NCBI GenBank assembly: GCA_041675905.1
Contig: JBAYSX010000002.1
Location: forward strand, 62,001-126,000
Origin: Sandaracinobacteroides sp041675905
Lineage (GTDB): Bacteria > Pseudomonadota > Alphaproteobacteria > Sphingomonadales > Sphingomonadaceae
Direction: 5' to 3'
DNA length: 64,000 nucleotides
Shown here: one piece after another, positions 54,220 to 63,256 of the stretch
How the letters are laid out: each line of letters begins with the position of its first letter
How positions within the stretch are numbered: position 1 is the stretch's first letter
Notes under the pieces: model-generated
Databases searched by the model: none
The model's input: the letters and a program-made list of their open reading frames with translations, nothing else
What the model was told of the DNA's origin: nothing
Position numbers and translations under genes: made by a program

Positions 54220-55713
54220 GTGAAAAATTCCGGTATCCGCCTCGCCTGGGCCGCGAGCATCGCCTTCGCCTGCATCGCGCCCGCCATCGCCCACCCCGGC
54301 GGACATGGGCCCGCACCTGTTGCTCCATGGCAACAGGGTTCCCGCTGGCCGGACCGGATTATCCTGACCTTTGAAAGCGACCCTGCCCGGTCGCTGGCCG
54401 TCAGCTGGCGTACGTCCGCCGACGTCAAGGCAACGGTTGCTGAAATCGCGCTGGCCACGCCGGACGCGCGTTTCGATATAGGCGCGACGCGCGTAAATGC
54501 CGAAACATCGCCGCTGGACCTGCAATCCATTGCGCATGAGGGCGTAAAATTGCCGATGCCGCGCAATGAAGGCCTGCCCGCGGTGCATTATCATTCCGCC
54601 CGCTTCGACGGGCTGGAACCGGATACGCTTTATGCCTATCGGGTACAGGGCGCTGACGGCGTATGGAGCGAGTGGTTCCAGGCGCGCACCGCACCGCTGA
54701 CCGGTCCGGTCAAGTTCATTTATGTCGGTGACGCCCAGAACGGTATCCTGTCCCACTGGTCGCGGACGATTCGCGCCGCATTCCAGGCTGCACCCGATGC
54801 GCGCTTCATCCTGCATGCAGGCGATCTGGTGAATCGCGCCTCGCGCGATTACGAATGGGCCGAATGGTTCAAGGCTTCCGGCTTCATTCATGGCATGATC
54901 CCGGCGATTCCGGTGGCCGGCAACCATGAATATGAAGCACTGGGCCTGACAGAGGAAAGCAAACAGCGGGTTCTGTCGGCACTGTGGCGTCCGCAATTCC
55001 GCCTGCCGGTTGACACCAGTCTGCCGGAAAATATGCACGAAACCGTTTATGAAGTGCGTTACAGCAAGGATGTGCACATCTTCGTGCTCGACAGCAATTT
55101 CAAGGATTTTGCCCCGCAGGCGCAATGGCTGGACACGAAACTGGCAGCGAGCGACGCCCGCTGGCGCATCGTCACCATGCACCACCCCGTCTATTCCTCG
55201 GGCCGGGACCGGGACAACAAGCAATTGCGCGATACTGTTCTGCCCGTGTTGCGAAAGCATAATGTCGATCTGGTGTTGCAGGGGCATGACCACACCTATG
55301 CACGCGGCATGATGCAACCCGGCGCCCAGGCTCCGGCGCGTACCGCACTGAAAAAGGGCGACGAGCTGGCGGTGATGTTCGTCAACTCCGTATCCGGCCC
55401 CAAACAATATAAGTTCAAGGAAAATGGCTGGGACACCTATCGTCCGACCGGGGTAAATCTGGAGCGTTTTTCCGAAAATACCCAGTTCTTCCAAATCATT
55501 GAAGTCGATGGCGATACGCTTGGCTATACGGCGTGGACCGCCGACGGCCAATTATATGACAGTGTCGAGGTGACCAAGACCGCAGCCGGCCGCAAGACCA
55601 TCAAGGCGACGAACACGTCCAGAATGCCGATCCGGCGTTTTGAAGGGACGGCCCCCTATGAAGGCGTAAAAAGCGACGAGCCGGCTCCGGCATCGGCACC
55701 TGCCGCGCAGTAA
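54220..55713 (+). CDS. Secreted purple-acid-phosphatase-type metallophosphoesterase
   Basis: A 497-residue protein. A signal peptide (KNSGIRLAWAASIAFAC, ending AIAHPGG) leads into a fibronectin-like N-domain (about 40-160) and a calcineurin-type phosphoesterase domain. Metal motifs in order: YVGDAQNG, HAGDLVN, VAGNHEYE, TMHHPVYS and QGHDHTYA. The GTG at 54220 is chosen because GGAG lies 5 bp upstream and the signal peptide begins there; the frame extends further upstream, through the Pho-box-like site. It would release phosphate from organic esters in the periplasm. Confidence 0.9.
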   Translation: MKNSGIRLAWAASIAFACIAPAIAHPGGHGPAPVAPWQQGSRWPDRIILTFESDPARSLAVSWRTSADVKATVAEIALATPDARFDIGATRVNAETSPLDLQSIAHEGVKLPMPRNEGLPAVHYHSARFDGLEPDTLYAYRVQGADGVWSEWFQARTAPLTGPVKFIYVGDAQNGILSHWSRTIRAAFQAAPDARFILHAGDLVNRASRDYEWAEWFKASGFIHGMIPAIPVAGNHEYEALGLTEESKQRVLSALWRPQFRLPVDTSLPENMHETVYEVRYSKDVHIFVLDSNFKDFAPQAQWLDTKLAASDARWRIVTMHHPVYSSGRDRDNKQLRDTVLPVLRKHNVDLVLQGHDHTYARGMMQPGAQAPARTALKKGDELAVMFVNSVSGPKQYKFKENGWDTYRPTGVNLERFSENTQFFQIIEVDGDTLGYTAWTADGQLYDSVEVTKTAAGRKTIKATNTSRMPIRRFEGTAPYEGVKSDEPAPASAPAAQ

Positions 55714-55726
55714 ACGCAATGAATGC

Positions 55727-55758
55727 GGGCTCTCCGGCGATCCCCCGCCGGAGAGCCC
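55727..55758 (+). terminator. Strong hairpin after the phosphatase gene
   Basis: A perfect 13-bp stem GGGCTCTCCGGCG/CGCCGGAGAGCCC with a 6-nt loop begins 13 bp after the stop, followed by a short T-containing stretch. It isolates the phosphatase gene from the TauE gene. Confidence 0.8.
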
Positions 55759-55828
55759 TGTTCCATTATGTATGCGCGCGCACGTCCGGGCTCTTTTGCT
55801 GACGCCCGTAACGTCCTAAGCCATTGTC

Positions 55829-56746
55829 ATGGATATCTACCTGCCCATCGCCGAAATGTCGGTCAACGCGTTCGTGATTATGGCGCTGGGCGGGCTGGTC
55901 GGTTTTCTGTCGGGCATGTTCGGCGTGGGTGGCGGTTTTCTGACCACGCCATTGCTGATTTTCTATGGGATACCGCCGGCCATCGCCGTTGCATCTTCCG
56001 CTACCCAGGTTGCCGGTTCGAGCTTTTCGGGGGCGTTGACCTATTATCGCCGTGGTCAGGTCGATCTGAAAATGGGGCTCGTGCTGGCCGCCGGTGGCCT
56101 GCTGGGCGCGCTCGCCGGGTCCCGGTTATTCCTGTGGCTGAAATTACTGGGGCAGGTCGATGCGGCAATCGGCATTATCTATGTGATCTTTCTCGGCGGC
56201 GTCGGCGGCCTGATGCTGAAAGAGTCGCTGGGCACAATGCGCCGTACCGTCAGCGGCGCGGGGCCGGTCCGCCGTTCCCGGCATCATCATCCTCTGGTGG
56301 CGGCCCTGCCGGCGCGGATGCGCTTTCATCGTTCCGGCGTATATATTTCGGTGCTGGCGCCGCTGACAGTCGGGATGGTCGTGGGCATTCTCACGGTGAT
56401 TCTCGGGGTTGGCGGCGGTTTCGTCATGGTGCCGGCGATGCTCTATCTGCTGGGCATGGCGTCTGGCGTGGTTGTGGGCACCAGCCTGTTCCAGATCATT
56501 TTCGTCACTGCTGTCGCTACCATGTTGCATGCGCTGCAAAGCCATTCGGTGGATATTGTGCTCGCCGGGCTGTTGCTGATCGGTGGCGTGATCGGCGCGC
56601 AACTCGGTGCGCGGGCGGCGCAGAATCTGCCCGCGGAACGGTTGCGGCTGTTCCTCGCGCTGCTGGTGCTGGCCGTCGCCGTGCGGCTGGCGTTCAGCCT
56701 GACGTGGACCCCGGCCAATCTCTATTCCATCCAGACGGCGCTGTGA
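55829..56746 (+). CDS. Sulfite exporter TauE/SafE-family permease
   Basis: A 305-residue membrane protein with about eight helices in two repeats. Each repeat carries a glycine-rich turn (GMFGVGGGFLTTPLLIF near the start and VILGVGGGFVMVPAMLYL in the second half). A His-rich cytoplasmic loop (RRSRHHHPLV) joins the halves. The family exports sulfite, sulfoacetate or similar organic anions; the true cargo here is unknown. The stop overlaps the next start (TGATG), linking it to the TIGR02186 gene. Confidence 0.9.
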   Translation: MDIYLPIAEMSVNAFVIMALGGLVGFLSGMFGVGGGFLTTPLLIFYGIPPAIAVASSATQVAGSSFSGALTYYRRGQVDLKMGLVLAAGGLLGALAGSRLFLWLKLLGQVDAAIGIIYVIFLGGVGGLMLKESLGTMRRTVSGAGPVRRSRHHHPLVAALPARMRFHRSGVYISVLAPLTVGMVVGILTVILGVGGGFVMVPAMLYLLGMASGVVVGTSLFQIIFVTAVATMLHALQSHSVDIVLAGLLLIGGVIGAQLGARAAQNLPAERLRLFLALLVLAVAVRLAFSLTWTPANLYSIQTAL

Positions 56747-57501
56747 TGCGCTGGCTGCTGATCCTGCTGCTTCTTTGTGGCGTGCCGGCATCGGCACAGC
56801 CCCGGCTTGTCACCGGCCTGTCGCAGAGCCGCATCGATATTTCCTACCGCTTCGCCGGCAGCGATTTGCTGGTTTTCGGCGCCATTCAATATCCCGGCGG
56901 TCGCGCGCCGTCCACGCCGCCCGGCATCGCCATTGTGCTGCGCGGGCCGACCGAAGCATTGACGGTACGCCACAAGGAACGCGTCGCCGGTGTCTGGGTC
57001 AACACGAAAGCGCTGCGGTTTGAAAGTGCGCCCGGCTATTATGCGGTGGCGACGACCCATCCGGTGAGCCAGTTGCTGGATGAGCGCAACGCCGCCATTT
57101 ACGAAATTGGTGTCCGGCATTTGCAATTGTCGCCTGCGACCGCCGCCGCGATGGAGCAGACGCGCGCCTTTCAGGACGGGCTTGTGTCGCTCCGACAGGC
57201 GGACGGGCTTTATGTCGAACAGCCCTATGGAGTGACCGTTACCGACAATATCCTTTATCGCGCCCGCATCCCGCTGCCCTCCGCGGTGCCGGTGGGCAGC
57301 TATCGCGCCGAAATTCATCTGATCGAAGATGGCCAGGTGCTGGCACGATCCACAGCCCCCATTATCATCGACAAGAGCGGGATGGAGCGCGCGGTCCATC
57401 TGTTCGCCCATGAACATGCGTTTCTCTATGGGCTGGCATCCGTGGCAATGGCGCTGGCGATGGGCTGGCTGGCCGGGCTGCTGGTGCGTAAACGGACCTG
57501 A
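56746..57501 (+). CDS. TIGR02186-family membrane-anchored protein
   Basis: A 251-residue protein with a signal peptide (MRWLLILLLLCGVPASAQ), a beta-rich periplasmic domain (SQSRIDISYRFAGSDLLVFG and VGSYRAEIHLIEDG) and one C-terminal membrane helix (ASVAMALAMGWLAGLLV). This is the arrangement of the alphaproteobacterial TIGR02186 family, which is usually adjacent to a TauE-like permease, as here. Its function is unknown; a periplasmic partner of the transporter is a reasonable guess. Confidence 0.82.
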   Translation: MRWLLILLLLCGVPASAQPRLVTGLSQSRIDISYRFAGSDLLVFGAIQYPGGRAPSTPPGIAIVLRGPTEALTVRHKERVAGVWVNTKALRFESAPGYYAVATTHPVSQLLDERNAAIYEIGVRHLQLSPATAAAMEQTRAFQDGLVSLRQADGLYVEQPYGVTVTDNILYRARIPLPSAVPVGSYRAEIHLIEDGQVLARSTAPIIIDKSGMERAVHLFAHEHAFLYGLASVAMALAMGWLAGLLVRKRT

Positions 57502-57506
57502 ACAGC

Positions 57507-57884
57507 TCAGACTTTCTTGCCGAGCCTTTCCTCCAGCGGCGCATCTTCCCGTTCCACCACATGTTCCAGCGGATCGGGCCGCACAAGGCGGGCGATCGTT
57601 GCACCCGAAACATAGGCGGCGCGGCCCAGCAATTGCGCGGCCACCGGCACCGTCACCAGCATGAACAGGATGGTGACGATTGCCGTTGTCGGCGCAATCT
57701 GCTCGGCAGCCAGCAGCGAGCCGATGATGGTCAGCACCGTACCGAGCGTTCCCGCCTTGGTGGAACTGTGCATCCGCTGGAACGCATCGGGCAGACGATA
57801 GACGCCGATGCCGGCAATCAGCACCAGCAGGACGCCGCCGGTCATGAAGACAAGACCCGCAATTATGGAAATCTGGTCCATCAT
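57507..57884 (-). CDS. mnhG: Na+/H+ antiporter subunit G (Mrp/Mnh)
   Basis: A 125-residue subunit with three membrane helices and the family motif GVYRLPDAFQRMHSSTKAGT (27-46). It is the last gene of the antiporter operon, which exchanges cytoplasmic Na+ (or K+) for external H+ as a multi-subunit complex. The start overlaps the mnhF stop by 4 bp. Confidence 0.95.
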   Translation of the reverse strand: MMDQISIIAGLVFMTGGVLLVLIAGIGVYRLPDAFQRMHSSTKAGTLGTVLTIIGSLLAAEQIAPTTAIVTILFMLVTVPVAAQLLGRAAYVSGATIARLVRPDPLEHVVEREDAPLEERLGKKV

Positions 57885-58180
57885 TCGTCCTTGCCCTTTT
57901 GTTCAAGGAAGGAGGCAAGCGCTGCAGTCGCGACGAAATTGATCAGCGCAATGCCAAGCCCGACATCCAGAAAATTCCCGCGCCCGGTCGTTACCGCCGT
58001 CAATGCAGCCAGCGAAATCGCAACGCTGGTCAGCATGTCGAGCGCAACGAAACGGTCGGCGAAACCGGGGCCACGCACCATCCGCCACGCGCCAAGCGTC
58101 AGCGCCACCGTCAGCACCACCTTCAGAAAACCGATATACCAGGCCACACCTGTGGCGAAATCCGGCAGCGCAAACGTCAT
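57881..58180 (-). CDS. mnhF: Na+/H+ antiporter subunit F (Mrp/Mnh)
   Basis: A 99-residue subunit with three helices and the motif RMVRGPGFADRFVALDML (33-50) of MrpF. It overlaps its neighbours by 4 bp at both ends, keeping the complex stoichiometric through coupled translation. Confidence 0.95.
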   Translation of the reverse strand: MTFALPDFATGVAWYIGFLKVVLTVALTLGAWRMVRGPGFADRFVALDMLTSVAISLAALTAVTTGRGNFLDVGLGIALINFVATAALASFLEQKGKDE

Positions 58181-58512
58181 GGCCGTTCCAGCTCCAGAAT
58201 CCAGCGCTCGTACAGGGTCTTGAAGCGATGGCGCACCGATTCATCGTCCGGCGCGTCCAGCATGTGCACATAAATGGTTTGCAGGTCATCGGACACATGC
58301 AGGGAGGTGGAGCCAGGTGTCAATGAGATGAAATAGGCGAACAGCCCGACGCCCCAGGGCGTTTTCGCGTCGGCTGGAATGGCGACGATCGCCGGTTGCG
58401 CCAGTTGATCGCGGGTCAGCACGATGCGCGCGACCCCTATGGACGCAGCAACCAGATCGTAGATGAACATACCGACAAGGATGGTGGCGGCGCGGATCCG
58501 GTGCCATTTCAT
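58177..58512 (-). CDS. mnhE: Na+/H+ antiporter subunit E (Mrp/Mnh), short form
   Basis: A 111-residue protein matching the C-terminal part of MrpE: FIYDLVAASIGVARIVL, then AYFISLTPGSTSLHV and IYVHMLD. Typical MnhE has about 160 residues with two or more N-terminal helices, so this is a shortened form in which the first helices are missing. No frameshift is seen upstream, since mnhD ends directly there. Confidence 0.9.
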   Translation of the reverse strand: MKWHRIRAATILVGMFIYDLVAASIGVARIVLTRDQLAQPAIVAIPADAKTPWGVGLFAYFISLTPGSTSLHVSDDLQTIYVHMLDAPDDESVRHRFKTLYERWILELERP

Positions 58513-59969
58513 CGCCGCGCTCCAGTGGCCAACGCCGCATCACCGGCAATGCCCCACAGGGTGTCGGGAAACAGGCCGATCAACAGCGTCGCCGCCGACA
58601 ACAGGCCAATGGCCATCAGCATGGCTGGCGGTACCCGCCGTGCGCGCAGGCCGGCGGCGCGGGATTGCCAGAAGGCCTGCGCCCAGACGCTGCCCATGGA
58701 AATGATCGTCAACAGGCTGACGAACAGCGCCACCGCCCCCAGCCAGCCCAGACCGACGGCGAAGCTACTGCGAATCACCATGAATTTCGCCCAGAAACCC
58801 GAAAAAGGCGGTATCCCCGCCAATGACAGGATCGGCACCGCAGCCAGCAACGCCAGAAGGGGCTGTGAACGCACGATGCCGCCGGCCAGACGCACATCGA
58901 AGGTGCCGTCGGCACGGGCCATGGCGCCCGCAACCAGAAACAGATTGGTCTGCACGATCATGGAATGAACCATGTAGAATATGGCCGATTGAATGCCGAT
59001 GGCGCTGGCGATGGCCAGACCCATCGCCATATAGCCGACCTGCGCGATGATGTGCCACGATAGCAACCGGCGCAAATCCGTTTGCGCGAGCGCCCCCAGC
59101 ACGCACATCAGCATGGTGCCGGCGGCCACAAGCGCAAACATCAGCGGGAAACCCGGCAATGTCTGCACACCGAACAGCGTCACCATCACCCGTACGCAAG
59201 CATAGAATCCGGCCTTGGTCAGCAGACCGGCAAAGATCGCACTCGCCGTGATCGGCGCGGTCGGGTAAGATGCGGGTAGCCAGAAATACAGCGGAAAAAG
59301 CCCTGATTTCAGCGCAAAACCGGCGAATATCAGCGCACCGCCCGTTACCAGAGACAGGGTCAGTTCGCGCCCTGCCAGTTGCTTGCCGATCTCCACCATC
59401 TCGAGAACGCCGGTTTCGGCAAAGATGAAGGCGATGCCCAGCAATATGAAGGTCGCCCCCACCATCGACAGCGCCGCGTAGCGAAAAGCGCCGTCCAGTT
59501 GTTCGCGCCGGCGGTCGAGCGTGATCAGCCCCAGCGCCGTCACCAGCATCAGCTCGAACCAGACATAAAGATTGAACAGATCACCGGTCAGGAAGGCGCC
59601 ATTTACCGCTGCCAGCATGCCGAGAAACAGCGGATCGAACCCGGCATGCCGTCTTCTTGCACCGATGTCGGCGCGGGCGTAGATCATGGCGGCAAGCGCC
59701 AGAAGCCCCGTCACCAGCACCAGCGTCGCCCCGAAACTGTCGCCACGGAAGCTGATGGCGAAAGGCTCCGGCCAGCCGCCGAAACGGGTCGTCAGGATAT
59801 AGCCTTCGCGGACCTTCAGGAACAGCTGCAGCGAGGCGAAGGCCAGCAGCAGGACGGTGATCTCCATCGTCCATCGGCATATATGCCGGTGGCGGCGCAG
59901 CATCGCCGTCAGCGCCGCGCCCGCCAGCGGCAGCCCGACGGGTGCGAACAGCAGCAGGCCGTCAGACAT
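58509..59969 (-). CDS. mnhD: Na+/H+ antiporter subunit D (Mrp/Mnh)
   Basis: A 486-residue subunit with about 14 helices, homologous to complex I NuoN/NuoM. Conserved signals include GDLFNLYVWFELMLV and KSGLFPLYFWLP, where Glu and Lys residues belong to the proton path. The start at 59969 overlaps the mnhC 3' end by 8 bp; the frame continues upstream but without family character. Confidence 0.95.
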   Translation of the reverse strand: MSDGLLLFAPVGLPLAGAALTAMLRRHRHICRWTMEITVLLLAFASLQLFLKVREGYILTTRFGGWPEPFAISFRGDSFGATLVLVTGLLALAAMIYARADIGARRRHAGFDPLFLGMLAAVNGAFLTGDLFNLYVWFELMLVTALGLITLDRRREQLDGAFRYAALSMVGATFILLGIAFIFAETGVLEMVEIGKQLAGRELTLSLVTGGALIFAGFALKSGLFPLYFWLPASYPTAPITASAIFAGLLTKAGFYACVRVMVTLFGVQTLPGFPLMFALVAAGTMLMCVLGALAQTDLRRLLSWHIIAQVGYMAMGLAIASAIGIQSAIFYMVHSMIVQTNLFLVAGAMARADGTFDVRLAGGIVRSQPLLALLAAVPILSLAGIPPFSGFWAKFMVIRSSFAVGLGWLGAVALFVSLLTIISMGSVWAQAFWQSRAAGLRARRVPPAMLMAIGLLSAATLLIGLFPDTLWGIAGDAALATGARR

Positions 59970-60357
59970 GCCCGCCGCCCCTGGGTCCGCCTGCTTTCGG
60001 GTCCGGGTCGTCCGGCGCTTCGGCGGCCTGGATCTCGCCAATATCGATCGTGCCCTCGTCCCGCCAGGCGCGGAGTGCCAGCGCCGCCAGCACCATGGTC
60101 AGCGCAAAGCCAATGACGATGGCGGTCAGCACCAGCGCCTGCGGCACCGGATCGGCGCTCGGGCCGAGCGTCTGCGCCCCTTCCCGCACAAGCGGCGGTT
60201 GTGTGGAGCGCAGCCGGCCGGTCAGGAACAGGATGAGGTTCGTGCCGGTCGCCAGCAGGGACAGGCCCAGCAATATGCGGACGATATTGCGCGACAGAAT
60301 CATGAAAATGGCGGAGCCAACGATGATAGCGGCAGAAAGCGCATAGATAAGGCTCAT
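59962..60357 (-). CDS. mnhC: Na+/H+ antiporter subunit C (Mrp/Mnh)
   Basis: A 131-residue subunit, homologous to NuoK. The opening VGSAIFMILSRNIVRILLGL and the PVPQALVLTAIVIGFA segment are diagnostic. The C-terminal tail is acidic, then glycine-rich. The start overlaps mnhA by 4 bp. Confidence 0.95.
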   Translation of the reverse strand: MSLIYALSAAIIVGSAIFMILSRNIVRILLGLSLLATGTNLILFLTGRLRSTQPPLVREGAQTLGPSADPVPQALVLTAIVIGFALTMVLAALALRAWRDEGTIDIGEIQAAEAPDDPDPKAGGPRGGGHV

Positions 60358-63095
60358 TGCCGGGCCTCCCGCTGCAGGCCGAACATATAGGCCAGCACCG
60401 CACCCGTCACCGTAACATAGACGCCGAAGTCAAACAGCATGGTGGTGCTGAGTTTCATCGGCGGGCCGAAATACCATAAATGCGTCAGGAAATGGCCCTC
60501 GGCAAACAGTCCGGGCAGTCCGCCAAGCAGCGCAAGGCCGATACCGGCGCCGACGAGCGCGACCGGATGGAAGCGCAGGGTTTTCCGCGCCGCCGCAATG
60601 CCATGGCCCAGCGCGATCATCGCAAACGCCAGGCTTGCGACAAGGCCGCCGATGAAGCCGCCACCCGGCTGGTCGTGGCCACGTAACAAAATCCACACCG
60701 AAAGCACCAGTAACAGCCAGAAGAATCCCCGCGCCGTCATCCGCAACGCAAATGGCACATCGCGCGGTGCGGGTACGGGAGCGGCCGAGCCGCGTGCCGG
60801 CCCCAACAGCGACCAGCCAAAGACCGCCGCCATCGCAATCACCACGGTTTCGCCGAGCGTGTCGAAGCCACGAAAATCGACGAGAATCACGTTGACGACA
60901 TTCCGCCCATGGCCACCGACCCACGTCTGTTCACCGAAGTAATCCCGTAACAGCCCGCTGTTTTCGCCAGCCAGCATGTCCATCACGCTGACAAAAACCA
61001 CGAGGCCGACGACGATGGAAACCAGCAGGTCGAAACGCATTTCGCCACGGCTGCGGGCCAGCGGCCCGGCCAGAGGCACGGCCAGCAACAATATCGTCAA
61101 CAACACCACCATCAGCGCCTCGACGGTGAATTGCGTCAGCGCCAGATCGGGTGCGCCGTTCAACAGGAAAGCCAGCGCCACGCTAAGGCCCACGAGCCCC
61201 ACTGCCACGAGCGCAGACAGCAGGCCGCGCGACCATACGGCTGCAATCGCCCCGCCCGCGCCAATCAGCGCGATGCCCGCGGCAGCCGGCCGGAAATCGC
61301 CAAATTCGGGCCAGCGCAGGCTCATGCCGGTTCCCTGCCAGGCGGCCAGCCACGCACCGCATACGAATACCGGCACCATCGCCCACACCACATAGAGATA
61401 CCGGCGCAAATCCCCATGCTGCACAAGGCCGGTAATGGCGTGCGCCGAGCGACCCAATGCCGTCAGCAGCCAGTCGTACCAGTTTTCCACACCGTAGCGA
61501 TCGAAGCTGCGATTGCCGCGCAGTCGAACGTGCAGCGGTCGCCAGAAAAAGGCGATCAACGCACCGATCACCACCACCACGCCCGACAGCAACAGCATCG
61601 GTGTCAATCCATGCCAAAGCTGCACGTTCACTTCCACGGCATTGCCATAAACGGCGACCACCGCCGGTCGCAGCACATTGCGGGTGATCCAGTCCGGCGC
61701 GAGACTGAGAATCAGTCCTGCCAGCGACAACACCATCGGCCCGAGAACAAGCCCTGGCGTCTCGCCATCCTTGACTTCCTTCACCTTGCCGCTGCCGAGA
61801 AAAAACGGTCGCAAGGTGATGACGGCGGCGACGCCCACCATCACCGCATTGACGATCACGGCGATCAGCAGCGGGATCCAGTCTGTGACTCCCTCTATCT
61901 GGGCCTGGAACAGGAACTCCTTGGAAATAAAGCCGAAAAATGGTGGCAATCCGGCCATGGACAGGCTTGCCAAAACCGTCGCCAATGCTGTCAGCGGCAG
62001 GAATTGCGCCATACCGCCCATGGCGCGCAGCGTCTGCAATCCGGTCACGTGCAGCACGGTGCCGGCACAGAAAAACAGCGCGGCCTTGTATAACGCGTGC
62101 GAGAACAGGAACCCGACCATCGCAACCGTCGCCGTCGGTCCGGTCATGCCGATCATCGTCACCATGATGCCCAGCGACGCAATGGTCGAATAGGCGAGCG
62201 CGGTTTTAAAGCCTTCAGCCCGGAGCGCCTGCAAGGCCGCCACGGCCATGGTAACCGTGCCAACACCGATCAATACCGAACGCCCCCAGGGAACGGTGGC
62301 AATCAGCGGCTCGAACCGGGCGAGCAGATAGATGCCGAGCTTCACCATCGTCGCCGAATGGAGATAGGCCGAGGCCGGAGTGGGCGCCTGCATCGCATTG
62401 GGGAGCCAGAAATAGAAAGGGAATTGCGCCGATTTGGTGAATGCACCCAACAGGATGCAAATCAGAATGGGCGTCACCAGCGGGCTTGCCGCAAGCTCCG
62501 GAATCCGCTCCCGCACCTCGCCCAGCGAATAGGTGCCCAAAGTCTGGCCGATCAGGATCACCGCCGCCAGCAATGCAAGGCCGCCGCCGCCCGTCACATG
62601 CAAGGACATCAGCGCCGAACGCCGCGCCCGGGCGCTTCTGCTGTCAAAGCCGATCAGCAGAAACGACAAGATGCTCGTCGCTTCCCAGAACATCAACATC
62701 ACCAGCATATTGTCGGCGAGCACCGCGCCCAGCATGGATGTCATGAACAAGAGGATCAGCGTGAAGAAGCGCGCCCGCTCGTTCGCCGGCTTCTTCATCA
62801 TATAATCGCCGGAATAAACCACCACGAGCGCGCCGATACCCGTGATCAGCAGCGTCATGAGGAAGGAAAAACCATCGAGCCGGAAGGTCAGATACAGGCC
62901 CAGCCCCGGCGCCCAGTTGCGCCCGTCTCCCAATACCCAGCCGCGCTCCATCACCGGCGCGATCGCGATCAGGCTGACGAATAGCCCCGCCGGCAACAGG
63001 CCCAGCACCCAGCCGGCCCAGCGCCCGGTGAGCCGCGACACGATGGGGGCGACGCAGCTTCCGGCGAAAGAGACAAGAAGAAGCCAGATCAGCAT
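60354..63095 (-). CDS. mnhA: Na+/H+ antiporter fused subunits A and B (Mrp/Mnh)
   Basis: A 913-residue protein. The first 780 residues are MrpA, homologous to NuoL: GDYMMKKPANERARFF, then FWEATSILSFLLIGFD, and QFPFYFWLPNAMQAPTPASA for the proton-pumping part. The last 130 are an MrpB domain (LRGHDQPGGGFIGGLVASLA). This A-B fusion replaces the separate mnhB gene and explains why the operon reads AB-C-D-E-F-G. ATG at 63095 is taken because the protein then starts directly in the first helix; the frame extends 42 codons upstream without family character. Confidence 0.95.
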   Translation of the reverse strand: MLIWLLLVSFAGSCVAPIVSRLTGRWAGWVLGLLPAGLFVSLIAIAPVMERGWVLGDGRNWAPGLGLYLTFRLDGFSFLMTLLITGIGALVVVYSGDYMMKKPANERARFFTLILLFMTSMLGAVLADNMLVMLMFWEATSILSFLLIGFDSRSARARRSALMSLHVTGGGGLALLAAVILIGQTLGTYSLGEVRERIPELAASPLVTPILICILLGAFTKSAQFPFYFWLPNAMQAPTPASAYLHSATMVKLGIYLLARFEPLIATVPWGRSVLIGVGTVTMAVAALQALRAEGFKTALAYSTIASLGIMVTMIGMTGPTATVAMVGFLFSHALYKAALFFCAGTVLHVTGLQTLRAMGGMAQFLPLTALATVLASLSMAGLPPFFGFISKEFLFQAQIEGVTDWIPLLIAVIVNAVMVGVAAVITLRPFFLGSGKVKEVKDGETPGLVLGPMVLSLAGLILSLAPDWITRNVLRPAVVAVYGNAVEVNVQLWHGLTPMLLLSGVVVVIGALIAFFWRPLHVRLRGNRSFDRYGVENWYDWLLTALGRSAHAITGLVQHGDLRRYLYVVWAMVPVFVCGAWLAAWQGTGMSLRWPEFGDFRPAAAGIALIGAGGAIAAVWSRGLLSALVAVGLVGLSVALAFLLNGAPDLALTQFTVEALMVVLLTILLLAVPLAGPLARSRGEMRFDLLVSIVVGLVVFVSVMDMLAGENSGLLRDYFGEQTWVGGHGRNVVNVILVDFRGFDTLGETVVIAMAAVFGWSLLGPARGSAAPVPAPRDVPFALRMTARGFFWLLLVLSVWILLRGHDQPGGGFIGGLVASLAFAMIALGHGIAAARKTLRFHPVALVGAGIGLALLGGLPGLFAEGHFLTHLWYFGPPMKLSTTMLFDFGVYVTVTGAVLAYMFGLQREARQ

Positions 63096-63256
63096 CAGGG
63101 AGGCGCGCGTTTCCTTCTTTGGTGGGTGGGCGCCAGGCACCCGCTGGTTTTCGACGTTCCAGATTTTACGGCGTTCGTCAAAGGATTGGCGGCGGTTTTT
63201 TGTCGCTTTTCGAGAAATCACTGCAAATTTCGCGAAATTCCTGCCAGAATGGGTTC

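Noticed and set aside
54045..55551. Long minus-strand frames opposite the phosphatase gene and its promoter
   Set aside because: The plus-strand gene has a signal peptide and all five metallophosphoesterase motifs; the reverse frames have none.
61131..62984. Two long plus-strand frames (320 and 295 codons) opposite mnhA
   Set aside because: His/Arg/Gln-rich antisense frames of a membrane-protein gene; no motifs.
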